This document shows positions 53,152 through 61,165 of a stretch of 64,000 nt of DNA, in pieces (the first letter of the stretch is position 1; every line of letters starts with the position of its first letter). This DNA is from Tsukamurella sputi (GTDB lineage Bacteria > Actinomycetota > Actinomycetes > Mycobacteriales > Mycobacteriaceae): NCBI RefSeq assembly GCF_007858445.1, contig NZ_VIGV01000009.1, positions 1 through 64,000 of the forward strand, written 5' to 3'. The position numbers and the translations under genes were made by a program. The notes under the pieces are model-generated. The model did not search any database. It saw only the letters and a program-made list of their open reading frames with translations, and was not told where the DNA came from.

Positions 53152-54069
53152 GTGAGCACCGTCGCGTTCGTGCTGATGCCGGGAGTGCACGTCCTGGACG
53201 TCGCAGGGCCGGCGCACGCGTTCGGAGCAGCCGCGGATCTGGGGCATTCGTACCGCATGCGCTACCTCGGCGAGCACGGCACCGTCCTCAGCCACCAGGG
53301 GCTTCCGCTCGGCGCCGAGACCGCGCTCCCCGATCTCTCGCCCGACGACGTGGTTCTCGTGCCCGGTTGGCGCACGGCCACCGGCACGGTGCCCCTCTCC
53401 AGGTCCACACTCGACTGGATCGCGCGCCACCACGCCGAGGGCGGCACCGTCCTGTCCGTCTGCGCGGGCGCGTTCGCCCTCGGCGCCGCCGGGCTTCTCG
53501 ACGGTCGACGATGCACGACACATCATGAACTGTGCGATCGTCTCGCCGCCCACGTTCCCCGCGCCGAGGTCGTGCGCGACGTCCTGCACGTGACCGACGG
53601 CCGGATCCGGACCTCCGCCGGTGTCGCGAGCGGGATCGACGCGACTCTCGCGATCCTCGCGGATCGGCACGGCGCCGGCGTCGGCGCGAAAGTCGCACGC
53701 GCGATGGTGGTCTACGCGCGGCGCAACGGGCACGCGCCACAACGGTCGGTCATGCTCGAACACCGCGATCACGTCAACGACACCGTGCACCGGGCACTCG
53801 ACCTGATCGACACCGGGTTCTCGGGTCCGCTACCGCTCGATGACCTGGCGGCCGGTGTCGGCGTGAGCAGCCGCACCCTGACGCGCATGTTCGCCACGGA
53901 ACTCGGCACCACGCCGCTGCGTTACCAGCAGTCGGTACGGCTCGAGCACGCCGACCTGCTCATCGGGCATGGCGCCACGATCGAGTCCGCGGCGCACGCG
54001 GTCGGCTTCACGGACGCCCGGATGCTACGTCGGCTCCGCAGCCGCGAGCGGGCCACTACCAGCGGTTGA
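53152..54069 (+). CDS. GlxA-family (DJ-1/PfpI plus AraC) transcriptional regulator
   Basis: A 305-residue regulator. The N-terminal DJ-1/PfpI-like domain carries Cys104 in the nucleophile elbow (TVLSVCAGAFALG), with GLLDGRRCTTHHEL after it, so a sensory or residual enzymatic role is possible. The C-terminal AraC helix-turn-helix reads LDDLAAGVGVSSRTLTRMF and a second helix near the end (ESAAHAVGFTDARML). It probably controls the co-transcribed cysteine hydrolase. Start is GTG 53152. Its 3' end overlaps the convergent nitroreductase gene by 14 bp. Confidence 0.88.
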   Translation: MSTVAFVLMPGVHVLDVAGPAHAFGAAADLGHSYRMRYLGEHGTVLSHQGLPLGAETALPDLSPDDVVLVPGWRTATGTVPLSRSTLDWIARHHAEGGTVLSVCAGAFALGAAGLLDGRRCTTHHELCDRLAAHVPRAEVVRDVLHVTDGRIRTSAGVASGIDATLAILADRHGAGVGAKVARAMVVYARRNGHAPQRSVMLEHRDHVNDTVHRALDLIDTGFSGPLPLDDLAAGVGVSSRTLTRMFATELGTTPLRYQQSVRLEHADLLIGHGATIESAAHAVGFTDARMLRRLRSRERATTSG

Positions 54070-54712
54070 CGTGCAGCACGGTCTCGAGCGGAGCACGCTT
54101 GGCCGGCTTGAATTCCGTGCCCTTGGTGTACGCGACGGGCAGCAACACCCCCTGCCGGATGTTCGCCGGAATCCCCAGCGCCTCCGCGACCTCACGCTCG
54201 TACCCGAGGTGCAGCGTGGTCCATGCCGATCCCAGGCCGCGCTCGCGGAGGGCAAGTGCGAGGCTCCACGCGCCGGGGAGCAGCGATCCCCACAGCCCCG
54301 CCTGATTGCCCTCGGGCAGCTCCCCGCCGGGAACGTGGATCGCGCCGATCACCAGCGCAGGGACCTGTTCCATGACCTCGGCGAGGTAGGTCGCACTCGA
54401 CGCGACCTTCTCCGCAGTCTCCAGATCCTTCGGCGGCTTCGCGGCCCGCGCCGCCGCACCGGCCTCCGCGTAGGCGAAGTAGGACTTGCGGTAGTACTCC
54501 GCCACGATCCTCTTGGGCTCGGGGTCGGTGAGCACGATCCAGTGCCAGCCCTGCGCATTGCTGCCCGACGGTGCCTGCAGGGCCACTTCGAGCGCGTCGG
54601 TGATCACCTCGAGCGGCACCGGCCGCTCCAGGTCGAGACGCTTGCGCACGGACCGGGTGGTGGTCAGTACCTCATCGGCGGACAGATCCAGGTGCGGGAA
54701 CTCGGCGCTCAT
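54056..54712 (-). CDS. Nitroreductase-family FMN oxidoreductase
   Basis: A 218-residue flavin reductase. The FMN-phosphate-binding start motif is TTTRSVRKRLDLERPVP, then LQAPSGSNAQGWHW, and the C-terminal GLGSAWTTLHLG with GVLLPVAYTKGTEFKPAKR. Such enzymes reduce nitroaromatics or quinones with NAD(P)H. The ATG at 54712 follows the Lys/Ala/Pro-rich gene by 10 bp, so it may be co-transcribed with it and the upstream kinase. It overlaps the convergent glxA gene by 14 bp. Confidence 0.88.
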   Translation of the reverse strand: MSAEFPHLDLSADEVLTTTRSVRKRLDLERPVPLEVITDALEVALQAPSGSNAQGWHWIVLTDPEPKRIVAEYYRKSYFAYAEAGAAARAAKPPKDLETAEKVASSATYLAEVMEQVPALVIGAIHVPGGELPEGNQAGLWGSLLPGAWSLALALRERGLGSAWTTLHLGYEREVAEALGIPANIRQGVLLPVAYTKGTEFKPAKRAPLETVLHVNRW

Positions 54713-54722
54713 ACCCTCGACC

Positions 54723-55373
54723 CTAGCGACCGCGGCCCGGCGCTCCCCCACGCTTCGCCCGATCCAGCGTGGCGAGCGACTTCTTCGCCGCGGCGAGCTC
54801 CGCCTGGAGGGCGGCCACCCGGTCGGCGGCCGCGTCACGCGCCGCGGACAGCACCTCGTCGACCGCGGCCTGAGCATCCTTGTCCCCCAGGCCGGCCAGC
54901 GCCTTGTGCAGGGCGGGCAGCGGGATCTCCTTTGCGCCCTGCGGCTTCTGGGCGTTGCGAGTCACCTTGAGCGCGGCGGTGTTGTCGGCGCCCACGTACA
55001 CCGTGACGGCCACGGAACGCGCCGCCCGCGCGGCGCCCTTCGCCGCACCGCCCGACGGCACCTTCCCCGCGCCACCGGGCGCGGCCTTGGCGGGCGCGAC
55101 CTTGGCGGGCACCGGTGCCTTCGGTGCCCGCTTGACCGGCTTGGGTTGCTTGGTGGCGCGCAATTCCCGTGCCTCGTACGGCAGATGGTCATCGACGCCC
55201 GTCGGCTTGACGGTGACGGTGTCGCCGTCGATCTCGATGACGCGCGCCGACGCCCCCGCGGCGAGCCCGAGGCTCGGCACCGGCTCCACGAGGTAGACGA
55301 GGGGCTTCTTGCCGTCCGTCAGGGCCGCGGAGTAGCGCGCCAGGTCGTCGGCGGTCAACGTCTGCTCGGCCAT
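54723..55373 (-). CDS. Lys/Ala/Pro-rich hypothetical protein
   Basis: A 216-residue protein of unknown function. Residues 1-75 form a compact domain with a beta-rich part (SARVIEIDGDTVTVKPTG); residues 76-120 are a basic Pro/Ala/Lys linker (KPVKRAPKAPVPAK); residues 120-165 look folded again (SVAVTVYVGADNTAALKV); the rest is a coiled helix (ADRVAALQAELAAAKKSLA). The basic linker suggests nucleic-acid or protein binding. Its ATG overlaps the kinase stop codon by one base (TGATG), implying translational coupling and a possible role as kinase substrate or partner. The Thr and Ser near the basic linker would be plausible phosphosites. Confidence 0.65.
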   Translation of the reverse strand: MAEQTLTADDLARYSAALTDGKKPLVYLVEPVPSLGLAAGASARVIEIDGDTVTVKPTGVDDHLPYEARELRATKQPKPVKRAPKAPVPAKVAPAKAAPGGAGKVPSGGAAKGAARAARSVAVTVYVGADNTAALKVTRNAQKPQGAKEIPLPALHKALAGLGDKDAQAAVDEVLSAARDAAADRVAALQAELAAAKKSLATLDRAKRGGAPGRGR

Positions 55374-57430
55374 CACTTGAGTCCCTTCGCCAGTGCGGGA
55401 AGAACGGTCGAATCGATGGTATCGATGGCGAGCGGGCCGCCGTAGAGCAGCGCGTCCACGCCGTTCGTCTTGTCCAGAATGATGATCGGCACGCCGTAGA
55501 TCAACGACGAGGGCAGGCCGTCGAAGCCGCCATTGCCCCCGCCCGCGTCGGTGCGCGCGACGATCGTCCGATCCACCTGGGTGCTGCTGACCGCCTTGTA
55601 GAAGTCGCTCGTGCCCAGGGTGATCCACGCCCCCGTCCCGGTGACGGGCACCTGCGGCGAAAAGCCCAACTGGCCCAGCAGCTGGAGCGCGTTCGCCGCC
55701 GTGGCCGCGAGCGTGGTGGCGGTGCCGTCGTAGTGGACCACGTCCACCTTCTTGCCCGCGAATTCCGGGTGAGCAGTGCGGAGTTCGGTGATGCGACTCT
55801 CGTACGTCCGCTTGACCGCCTCGGCGCGCCCCGTGGCGCCGAGGGCCTCGGCGATGAAGGCCAGCTGGTCCTTCCAGGTCCACCCGTTCTTGCCGTCGGG
55901 CGAGACCGCGATCGCACGGCCCCCGGCAAGGGATTTCAGGTCCTTGACCTTGTCCGCCGCGGCGGGATCGGTGTCGATGATCAGGTCCGGCTTCGCGTTC
56001 TCGATCACCGACTTGTCCGGGTTGGTGGCAGTGCCGGCTGTCTGCGTCTTCGCGAGCGCCGGCACCCAGCCGGGCATGTCGGACTTCGGCCCGTTCGCCC
56101 CCGCCACCACCTCGAAGCCCAGGGCCGACACGAGCTCCGCATCGCCTGCGCCCAGCGCGACGATCCGCTGCGGGCGGTCCGTGAGCTCAGTCGTGCCGTT
56201 GACGTCGGTGACGGTGCGCTTGCTCCACGCGTCGAGCGCGGGACCGTCGTCACCACCGCCGCGGAGCAGGACCACCCCGAGCACCACCGCGAGCACCACG
56301 ACCAGCGCTGCGGCGCCCCCGATCAGCAACTTCTTCCGGTTCGACGACGGCGCACCGGACCCCTGCACGGGCATCGACGGTGAGCTCGGCCCCATCGGTC
56401 CTCCGGGTCCCCGCTGCCCCGGCCCGACGGGACCGAGCAGCCCCGTCGGCGCGCCGGGCGGCAGGCCCTGCTGCATCCCGGGCGAGGGCGGACCGGCCCG
56501 GTTGAATCCGGTCGCGAGCGCCGGATTCGACGGGGTGCCCTGCCAATTCGTGCCCTGCGGCGCCGTCGGCGGGGCCATTCCCGCTGCGCCCGACATGCGG
56601 CGGGCGGCGGCGGACAGCGCATCGGCGAACTCACCCGCGGTGTTGAAGCGGTCGGCGGGGTTCTTCGCCAGCGCCCGGCTCAGCACGTGATCGATCTCCG
56701 GCGACAGATCCGGCCTCTTGAGCCGGATGCTGGGCGGGTTCTGGCTGATGTGCGCCAGCATGAGCTGGCCCGAGATGGTCGTGGTGAAGGGCGGAGCGCC
56801 CGTGAGCAGGACGACGGTCGCGCACGCCAGCGAGTAGACGTCCGCGCGGTGGTCGATGGGATTGCCGAGCAGTGCCTCCGGCGCGGTGTAGGCGAGCGTC
56901 CCGACGACGGTGCCGGCCTGCGTGTGCTGCCCGACCTCGGTCTGGGCGGCGCCGATCCCGAAGTCCGCGAGCTTGACCTGCTCACCTCGCCGGCCCTTGT
57001 CGACCAGGAAGTTGGCGGGCTTGACGTCGCGGTGGAGGATGCCGTGCTGATGGGCGTAGTCGAGGGCGTCCGCGACCTGCTCGATCACGGCGACGGTGCG
57101 GTCGAGGCTGAACGGCCCCTCGCGCTGCACGGTCTCGGCGAGGTTGCCGCCCTCGACCAGCTCCATCGCGATCCACAGGTGCCCGTCGGACTCCCCGCGG
57201 TCGTAGACGTCCACGATGTGCGAGTGCTTGAGGCCCGCGATCAGGTCCGCCTCGCGGTCGAACCGCGCCCGCACGGAAGGATCCGCCGAGAGCTGGGTCT
57301 GCAGCACCTTCAGCGCCACGGAGCGGGGCAGCGTGCGGTGCCGCACGCGGTACACCGTGCCCATGCCTCCGGTACCGAGGACCGACTCGATCACGTAGCC
57401 AGCGATCGATTCACCGGGTTCCGACGCCAC
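55373..57430 (-). CDS. Membrane Ser/Thr kinase with periplasmic-binding-protein-like sensor
   Basis: A 685-residue PknB-class kinase. The cytosolic kinase domain (about 10-275) has the Gly loop LGTGGMGTVYRV, the Lys in VALKVLQ, catalytic Asp135 in HRDVKPANF, the DFG in LADFGIG, and YTAPEALLG. A Pro/Gly juxtamembrane stretch (280-365), one TM helix (about 368-390, LLIGGAAALVVVLAVVLGVV) and an outside domain of about 285 residues follow. The outside part begins RPQRIVALGAGDAELVSALG and has LIIDTDPAAADKVKDL, the layout of class III binding proteins for siderophores or B12. It lacks a signal peptide. GTG 57430 has GGAGG 7 bases upstream. It lies 66 bp behind the ESX gene eccE on the same strand. 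Confidence 0.85.
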   Translation of the reverse strand: MASEPGESIAGYVIESVLGTGGMGTVYRVRHRTLPRSVALKVLQTQLSADPSVRARFDREADLIAGLKHSHIVDVYDRGESDGHLWIAMELVEGGNLAETVQREGPFSLDRTVAVIEQVADALDYAHQHGILHRDVKPANFLVDKGRRGEQVKLADFGIGAAQTEVGQHTQAGTVVGTLAYTAPEALLGNPIDHRADVYSLACATVVLLTGAPPFTTTISGQLMLAHISQNPPSIRLKRPDLSPEIDHVLSRALAKNPADRFNTAGEFADALSAAARRMSGAAGMAPPTAPQGTNWQGTPSNPALATGFNRAGPPSPGMQQGLPPGAPTGLLGPVGPGQRGPGGPMGPSSPSMPVQGSGAPSSNRKKLLIGGAAALVVVLAVVLGVVLLRGGGDDGPALDAWSKRTVTDVNGTTELTDRPQRIVALGAGDAELVSALGFEVVAGANGPKSDMPGWVPALAKTQTAGTATNPDKSVIENAKPDLIIDTDPAAADKVKDLKSLAGGRAIAVSPDGKNGWTWKDQLAFIAEALGATGRAEAVKRTYESRITELRTAHPEFAGKKVDVVHYDGTATTLAATAANALQLLGQLGFSPQVPVTGTGAWITLGTSDFYKAVSSTQVDRTIVARTDAGGGNGGFDGLPSSLIYGVPIIILDKTNGVDALLYGGPLAIDTIDSTVLPALAKGLK

Positions 57431-57496
57431 GAACACACCTCCACTCCTGCACATGTACAGCGGTAAGAATCTACCGCGATGCAGGTTGCCTGCGGC

Positions 57497-59731
57497 TTAA
57501 CGCGAGGTTGGCGGCTCGTCGGAGGGCGGCCGTTCGCCCGCCGTACCCCATCGCGGGGCGGTCCCGGGGCGCACCGGCCGGCGCGCGGGACCGTGCTGCT
57601 CCTGATCCTGCGCGGGCCGCACCCAGCGGTTACCGCCCTGTTTGCGCTGCGCTCCGCTGCCGCGCTCGTAGGGCGGGGGCGGCAGCGGACGCGCCGGTCG
57701 CGGAGGGGCCGGAGCGGGTACAGGCCGTTGCGGTGCCGGATGCGGCGGCGCCGCGGCGGCCGGCGGGCCGGGAACCTCCGGCACACCGGGGACGCCCGGC
57801 GCACCCGGGACACTCGGAGCGCCCGGGCCGCTCGGGGCGGCGGGTGGCGGCGCCTGCGCTGCGGGTACCTGCGGACTCGGGGCGGGCGCGGGTCCGCCGG
57901 GCTGCGCGTACGGTCGGCCCACCGGGGCCTGCGGAGCCCCGACGTTCGGCGGTACGGCGGGCGGCACGGCCCCGGGTGCCAGTCGCGGCGGCGCGGGCAC
58001 CTGCCGCGGCAGCCGGGGCGCGGGCTGCGGCGGCGCGACGGCGGCGATCGGCTGCGCCTGCACGTCGCAGTACCGCAGCTCCTCGTCCGTCGGGTTGAGC
58101 ACCACGTCGAAGGGGATGCGGCGCCCGATGCGCACGCGCACCGCGGTCGGGGAGACCTGCTCGACCACGATGTCGGCGTTCGCGCGCTGCGGTGCGGTGC
58201 CGGGCGGGCGCAGCGTGAGCATGGTGCGCTCGGGCACCGCGTCGGCCGGGGCACCGTCGAAGACGGTGATGTCCGCGGGTCGGCCGATGGCACCGTCGGC
58301 GATCCGGAAGCGCGCCGGGTCGGCGAGCGTCGCGGCGAGCGTCGCCCACTGGGCCGGACGATCGGTGTGCACCACCACGGAGGCGCCCGCACCGACGGAC
58401 CGCAGCAGCACGAGCTGCAGCGGGATCAGCTCGGTCGCGAACTCCACGATCAGCGTCTCGGGGACGGGCGAACCGTCGAACAGGGGCAGCGCGACGGCGT
58501 CGGCGCCGGCGAGGCCCCAGACCGGGCCCGCCGGCCCGACGGGGATCTCCACCGCGCCGAGGCCGCTCAGCGGTGTCGAGGGCAGGTCGACGATGCTGGA
58601 CCCGCCGCCCGGGAGCGTGCCGCGCGCCAGTTCGAGCTGGCGCCCCGGCATCGGGACGAGCGCGTCGTCGAGGTTGTCGACGATCGGTACCGCGGTGTCG
58701 TAGCGGACCAGGCCGCTGATCTCCACGGGCGCCTGCGCGTCGGACTTGCGCATGCGGAGCACCACCGAGGTGCTGTCGCTGTCGAGGCCCCACCAGCGGT
58801 CCAGCTTCTCCGTGGAAGTGCGCACCGGGTCCACGAGGTAGGTGGTGGCGAACTGCGCGCCGTGCTCGATGTTCTGCCAGTTCTCGTTGCCGCCCAACGG
58901 ATCCGCGCCGAAGGTCATCCGGGTGTCCAGCTGCGCGAGCTCCGCGGCCGGCAGCACCCGAGCGCGGATCAACCGCTCCAGCAGGCGCTGCTCGAGCCGT
59001 CGGGTCGCCGCCATCAGCGCCTTCGGCCCCGCCGTGCGCGACGGCCCGCGGCGGACGATGCCCGCGAGGTTGCGCTGCGTGTTCACGCGCAACACGAGCC
59101 ACGTCGAGCGCTCCGCCATGGCGGCGTAGAACCGCACGCCCTGCGAGTACGAGGCGCGGTACGCGGGACCGGGCGGCACGCGCCGGCCGGCCGAGACGAT
59201 GTCGATGTCCACGTCCAGGCCGTACTGCGTCATCATCGTGGCCAGCAGGTCCAGCGGTACCGTCTCCGCGGCGAAGGCGCGGCCCTCGCGCAGCCGGGTC
59301 TCGGCCGGGTCCGCGGTCAGCTCGATCGCGGAGACCAACTCGAAGCCGTCGCCCTGCCGCACTCCGCAGCCGTCGACGTCGATGACGCGCCCCGGGATGC
59401 CGCCCGTGGCGCTGCGCCGCCGGCGCAGGTAGCGGTACCGGGCACCGATCTTCTCGCTGACCACCGTGCCGTGCACCGCGACGAAGGCCACCAGGGCGCC
59501 GAGCACGATCAGCACGATCACCAGCCAGAGCGGCCAGCGTCCGCCGACGAGCGACACCAGCGAGGCGGACAGCACCGCCCACACCAGGGCGCGACGCAGC
59601 GACACCCGGATCCCGACGGTCCGCTGCAGGCGCGCGATCTCGGGATGCACCGCGGTCTCCGGCGGAGCGGCGGGAGTCCCGGGCGACGGAACGCCCGCCG
59701 CGGGAGGTCCGGTCATGGTGGTCCGAGTCAT
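57497..59731 (-). CDS. eccE: EccE component of a type VII secretion system
   Basis: A 744-residue membrane protein, longer than usual EccE (about 460-540). Two TM helices near residues 45-65 and 68-90 anchor it, followed by the cytosolic or periplasmic core (VIDVDGCGVRQGDGFELVSA, FAAETVPLDLLATMM, DVDIDIVSAGRR, MAERSTWLVLRVN). Residues from about 560 on are Pro/Ala/Gly-rich low complexity, not seen in most EccE proteins. Its ATG overlaps the mycP stop by one base. EccE sits at the edge of the EccBCDE membrane complex. Confidence 0.8.
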   Translation of the reverse strand: MTRTTMTGPPAAGVPSPGTPAAPPETAVHPEIARLQRTVGIRVSLRRALVWAVLSASLVSLVGGRWPLWLVIVLIVLGALVAFVAVHGTVVSEKIGARYRYLRRRRSATGGIPGRVIDVDGCGVRQGDGFELVSAIELTADPAETRLREGRAFAAETVPLDLLATMMTQYGLDVDIDIVSAGRRVPPGPAYRASYSQGVRFYAAMAERSTWLVLRVNTQRNLAGIVRRGPSRTAGPKALMAATRRLEQRLLERLIRARVLPAAELAQLDTRMTFGADPLGGNENWQNIEHGAQFATTYLVDPVRTSTEKLDRWWGLDSDSTSVVLRMRKSDAQAPVEISGLVRYDTAVPIVDNLDDALVPMPGRQLELARGTLPGGGSSIVDLPSTPLSGLGAVEIPVGPAGPVWGLAGADAVALPLFDGSPVPETLIVEFATELIPLQLVLLRSVGAGASVVVHTDRPAQWATLAATLADPARFRIADGAIGRPADITVFDGAPADAVPERTMLTLRPPGTAPQRANADIVVEQVSPTAVRVRIGRRIPFDVVLNPTDEELRYCDVQAQPIAAVAPPQPAPRLPRQVPAPPRLAPGAVPPAVPPNVGAPQAPVGRPYAQPGGPAPAPSPQVPAAQAPPPAAPSGPGAPSVPGAPGVPGVPEVPGPPAAAAPPHPAPQRPVPAPAPPRPARPLPPPPYERGSGAQRKQGGNRWVRPAQDQEQHGPARRPVRPGTAPRWGTAGERPPSDEPPTSR

Positions 59732-61152
59732 CACGCCCTCCGCTTCCGGCCGGGTCGCACCAGTGCGACCACGCCGCCGAGCACCAACAGCACCAGCGCT
59801 CCCGCGCCCGCGACGATCGCCGCGGTCCGGCGGGGCCGGGTGTCCGGCTCGGGCGGGGGCGGCGGCACCAGCAGCTTCTCCACCGACTGGGGATCGATGG
59901 CGGCGTCGATGTCCGGCACCTTCGCGGTGAGCGCCGCCACCGGGTCGATGAGGCCGCGCCCGACCTTGTTGTCCGTGCCGCGCCCCGGAGCGTGCGCGGT
60001 GGCGACGAGCCGGGCCGCCGCCTGAGTGGCCGAGAGCTGCGGGTAGCGCGAACGCACCAGGGCCGCGGCGCCGGCCACGTAGGCCGCCGCGAACTCGGGC
60101 CCGGCGAAGGGCACCAGCGTGCGGTCCGACGGTGCGCCGTTCACCACGCCGTCGCCGCCGCGGGAGCTCAGCGAGACGATGCCCGCGCCCGGAGCCGCCA
60201 CGTCGAGCCAGGGGCCGTTCAGCGAGCCCGGCAGCGGGGTTCCCTCCGCAGTGGTGGCGCCCACCGAGAGCACCTGCCCGTCGAACCAGTTCGGTGTCGC
60301 GACGGTGGTCACCCTGCGCCAGCCCCGCGGATCGTCGGGCTGGCCGGCGTCCGGATCGGGGTTGGCCTTGCACTCGCTGGCGCCGACGGCGCCGCCCTGC
60401 CGCTCGGTGGCGCCCGCGCCGACCACGACGAGGGAGTCCTTCGCGCGCAGCGCGTAGGCCACGGCGCCGCCGATCTCCCGCTGGCGGAACTGGTTGTCCG
60501 CGGCCATGCAGACCGGTTCCGGCACGACGATGACCTTCGCCCCGCGGTTGGCGGCGCGCACGATGGCGCGCGCGATGCTGCGGGCGTTCACGGCGGCGCG
60601 GCTCAGGTTGGGGTCGGCGTCGTCGGCCGGGCTGTTCTGCAGGGAGAACCCGGCGGAGTCGACGCGGATCGAGAGGATCCGCGCGTCCGGGGCCACACCG
60701 ACGAAACCGTCGCCCGGCACGGGCTGGGCCCCGACGATGCCCGCGACGAGTGTTCCCGTGGAATCGCAGTCGAGGAGGCCGCGATCGGCCGCGACCATGT
60801 TGTCGCCCGCACCGTCGAGTCCGCGCAGCCGCAGCTGCGGCCGCACGCCGGTGCTCAGCACCGCGACGGTGACCCCGGCCCCCGTCGAGAACTTGTGGGC
60901 CTCGTCGATCCGGAGGGTGTTCGCCGGCGCGGGCGCCGCCGCCAGGTTCGAATTCGGCAGCACCGCGGGTTCCACGCACCGCGGATTGTTGCTGCGCAGC
61001 GGGCGTTCCGGGCCGTCGGTGTCGGGCGGAGCACCGCCGATGTCGGCGGCGGGCGGGACCACCGCGCCGCTCAGGGCAGGAGCCCAGCTTCCGGCGACGA
61101 CCACGGAGACGGAGACCGCCGCGATCGCGGCCGCCCTCGGGAAACGGAGCAC
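59731..61152 (-). CDS. mycP: Mycosin MycP, catalytically inactive by sequence
   Basis: A 473-residue subtilisin-like mycosin by length, signal peptide (1-29), the N-terminal extension, conserved NNPRCVEP, VGVAPDARILSIRV, GPWLDVAAPGAGI, and a single C-terminal TM helix (about 448-468). The catalytic sites are changed. AVIDTGV is AVLSTGV (Asp to Ser100), DCDxHGT is DCDSTGT (His to Thr132), the oxyanion Asn is Thr249 in VVGAGATER, and GTSFAAxYVSG is GPEFAAAYVAG (Ser to Glu353). Each substitution was checked on the DNA. The frame is intact, so this is a maintained pseudoprotease. It is transcribed between eccD and eccE. Confidence 0.9.
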   Translation of the reverse strand: MLRFPRAAAIAAVSVSVVVAGSWAPALSGAVVPPAADIGGAPPDTDGPERPLRSNNPRCVEPAVLPNSNLAAAPAPANTLRIDEAHKFSTGAGVTVAVLSTGVRPQLRLRGLDGAGDNMVAADRGLLDCDSTGTLVAGIVGAQPVPGDGFVGVAPDARILSIRVDSAGFSLQNSPADDADPNLSRAAVNARSIARAIVRAANRGAKVIVVPEPVCMAADNQFRQREIGGAVAYALRAKDSLVVVGAGATERQGGAVGASECKANPDPDAGQPDDPRGWRRVTTVATPNWFDGQVLSVGATTAEGTPLPGSLNGPWLDVAAPGAGIVSLSSRGGDGVVNGAPSDRTLVPFAGPEFAAAYVAGAAALVRSRYPQLSATQAAARLVATAHAPGRGTDNKVGRGLIDPVAALTAKVPDIDAAIDPQSVEKLLVPPPPPEPDTRPRRTAAIVAGAGALVLLVLGGVVALVRPGRKRRA

Positions 61153-61165
61153 GGACCCAGCCCCT

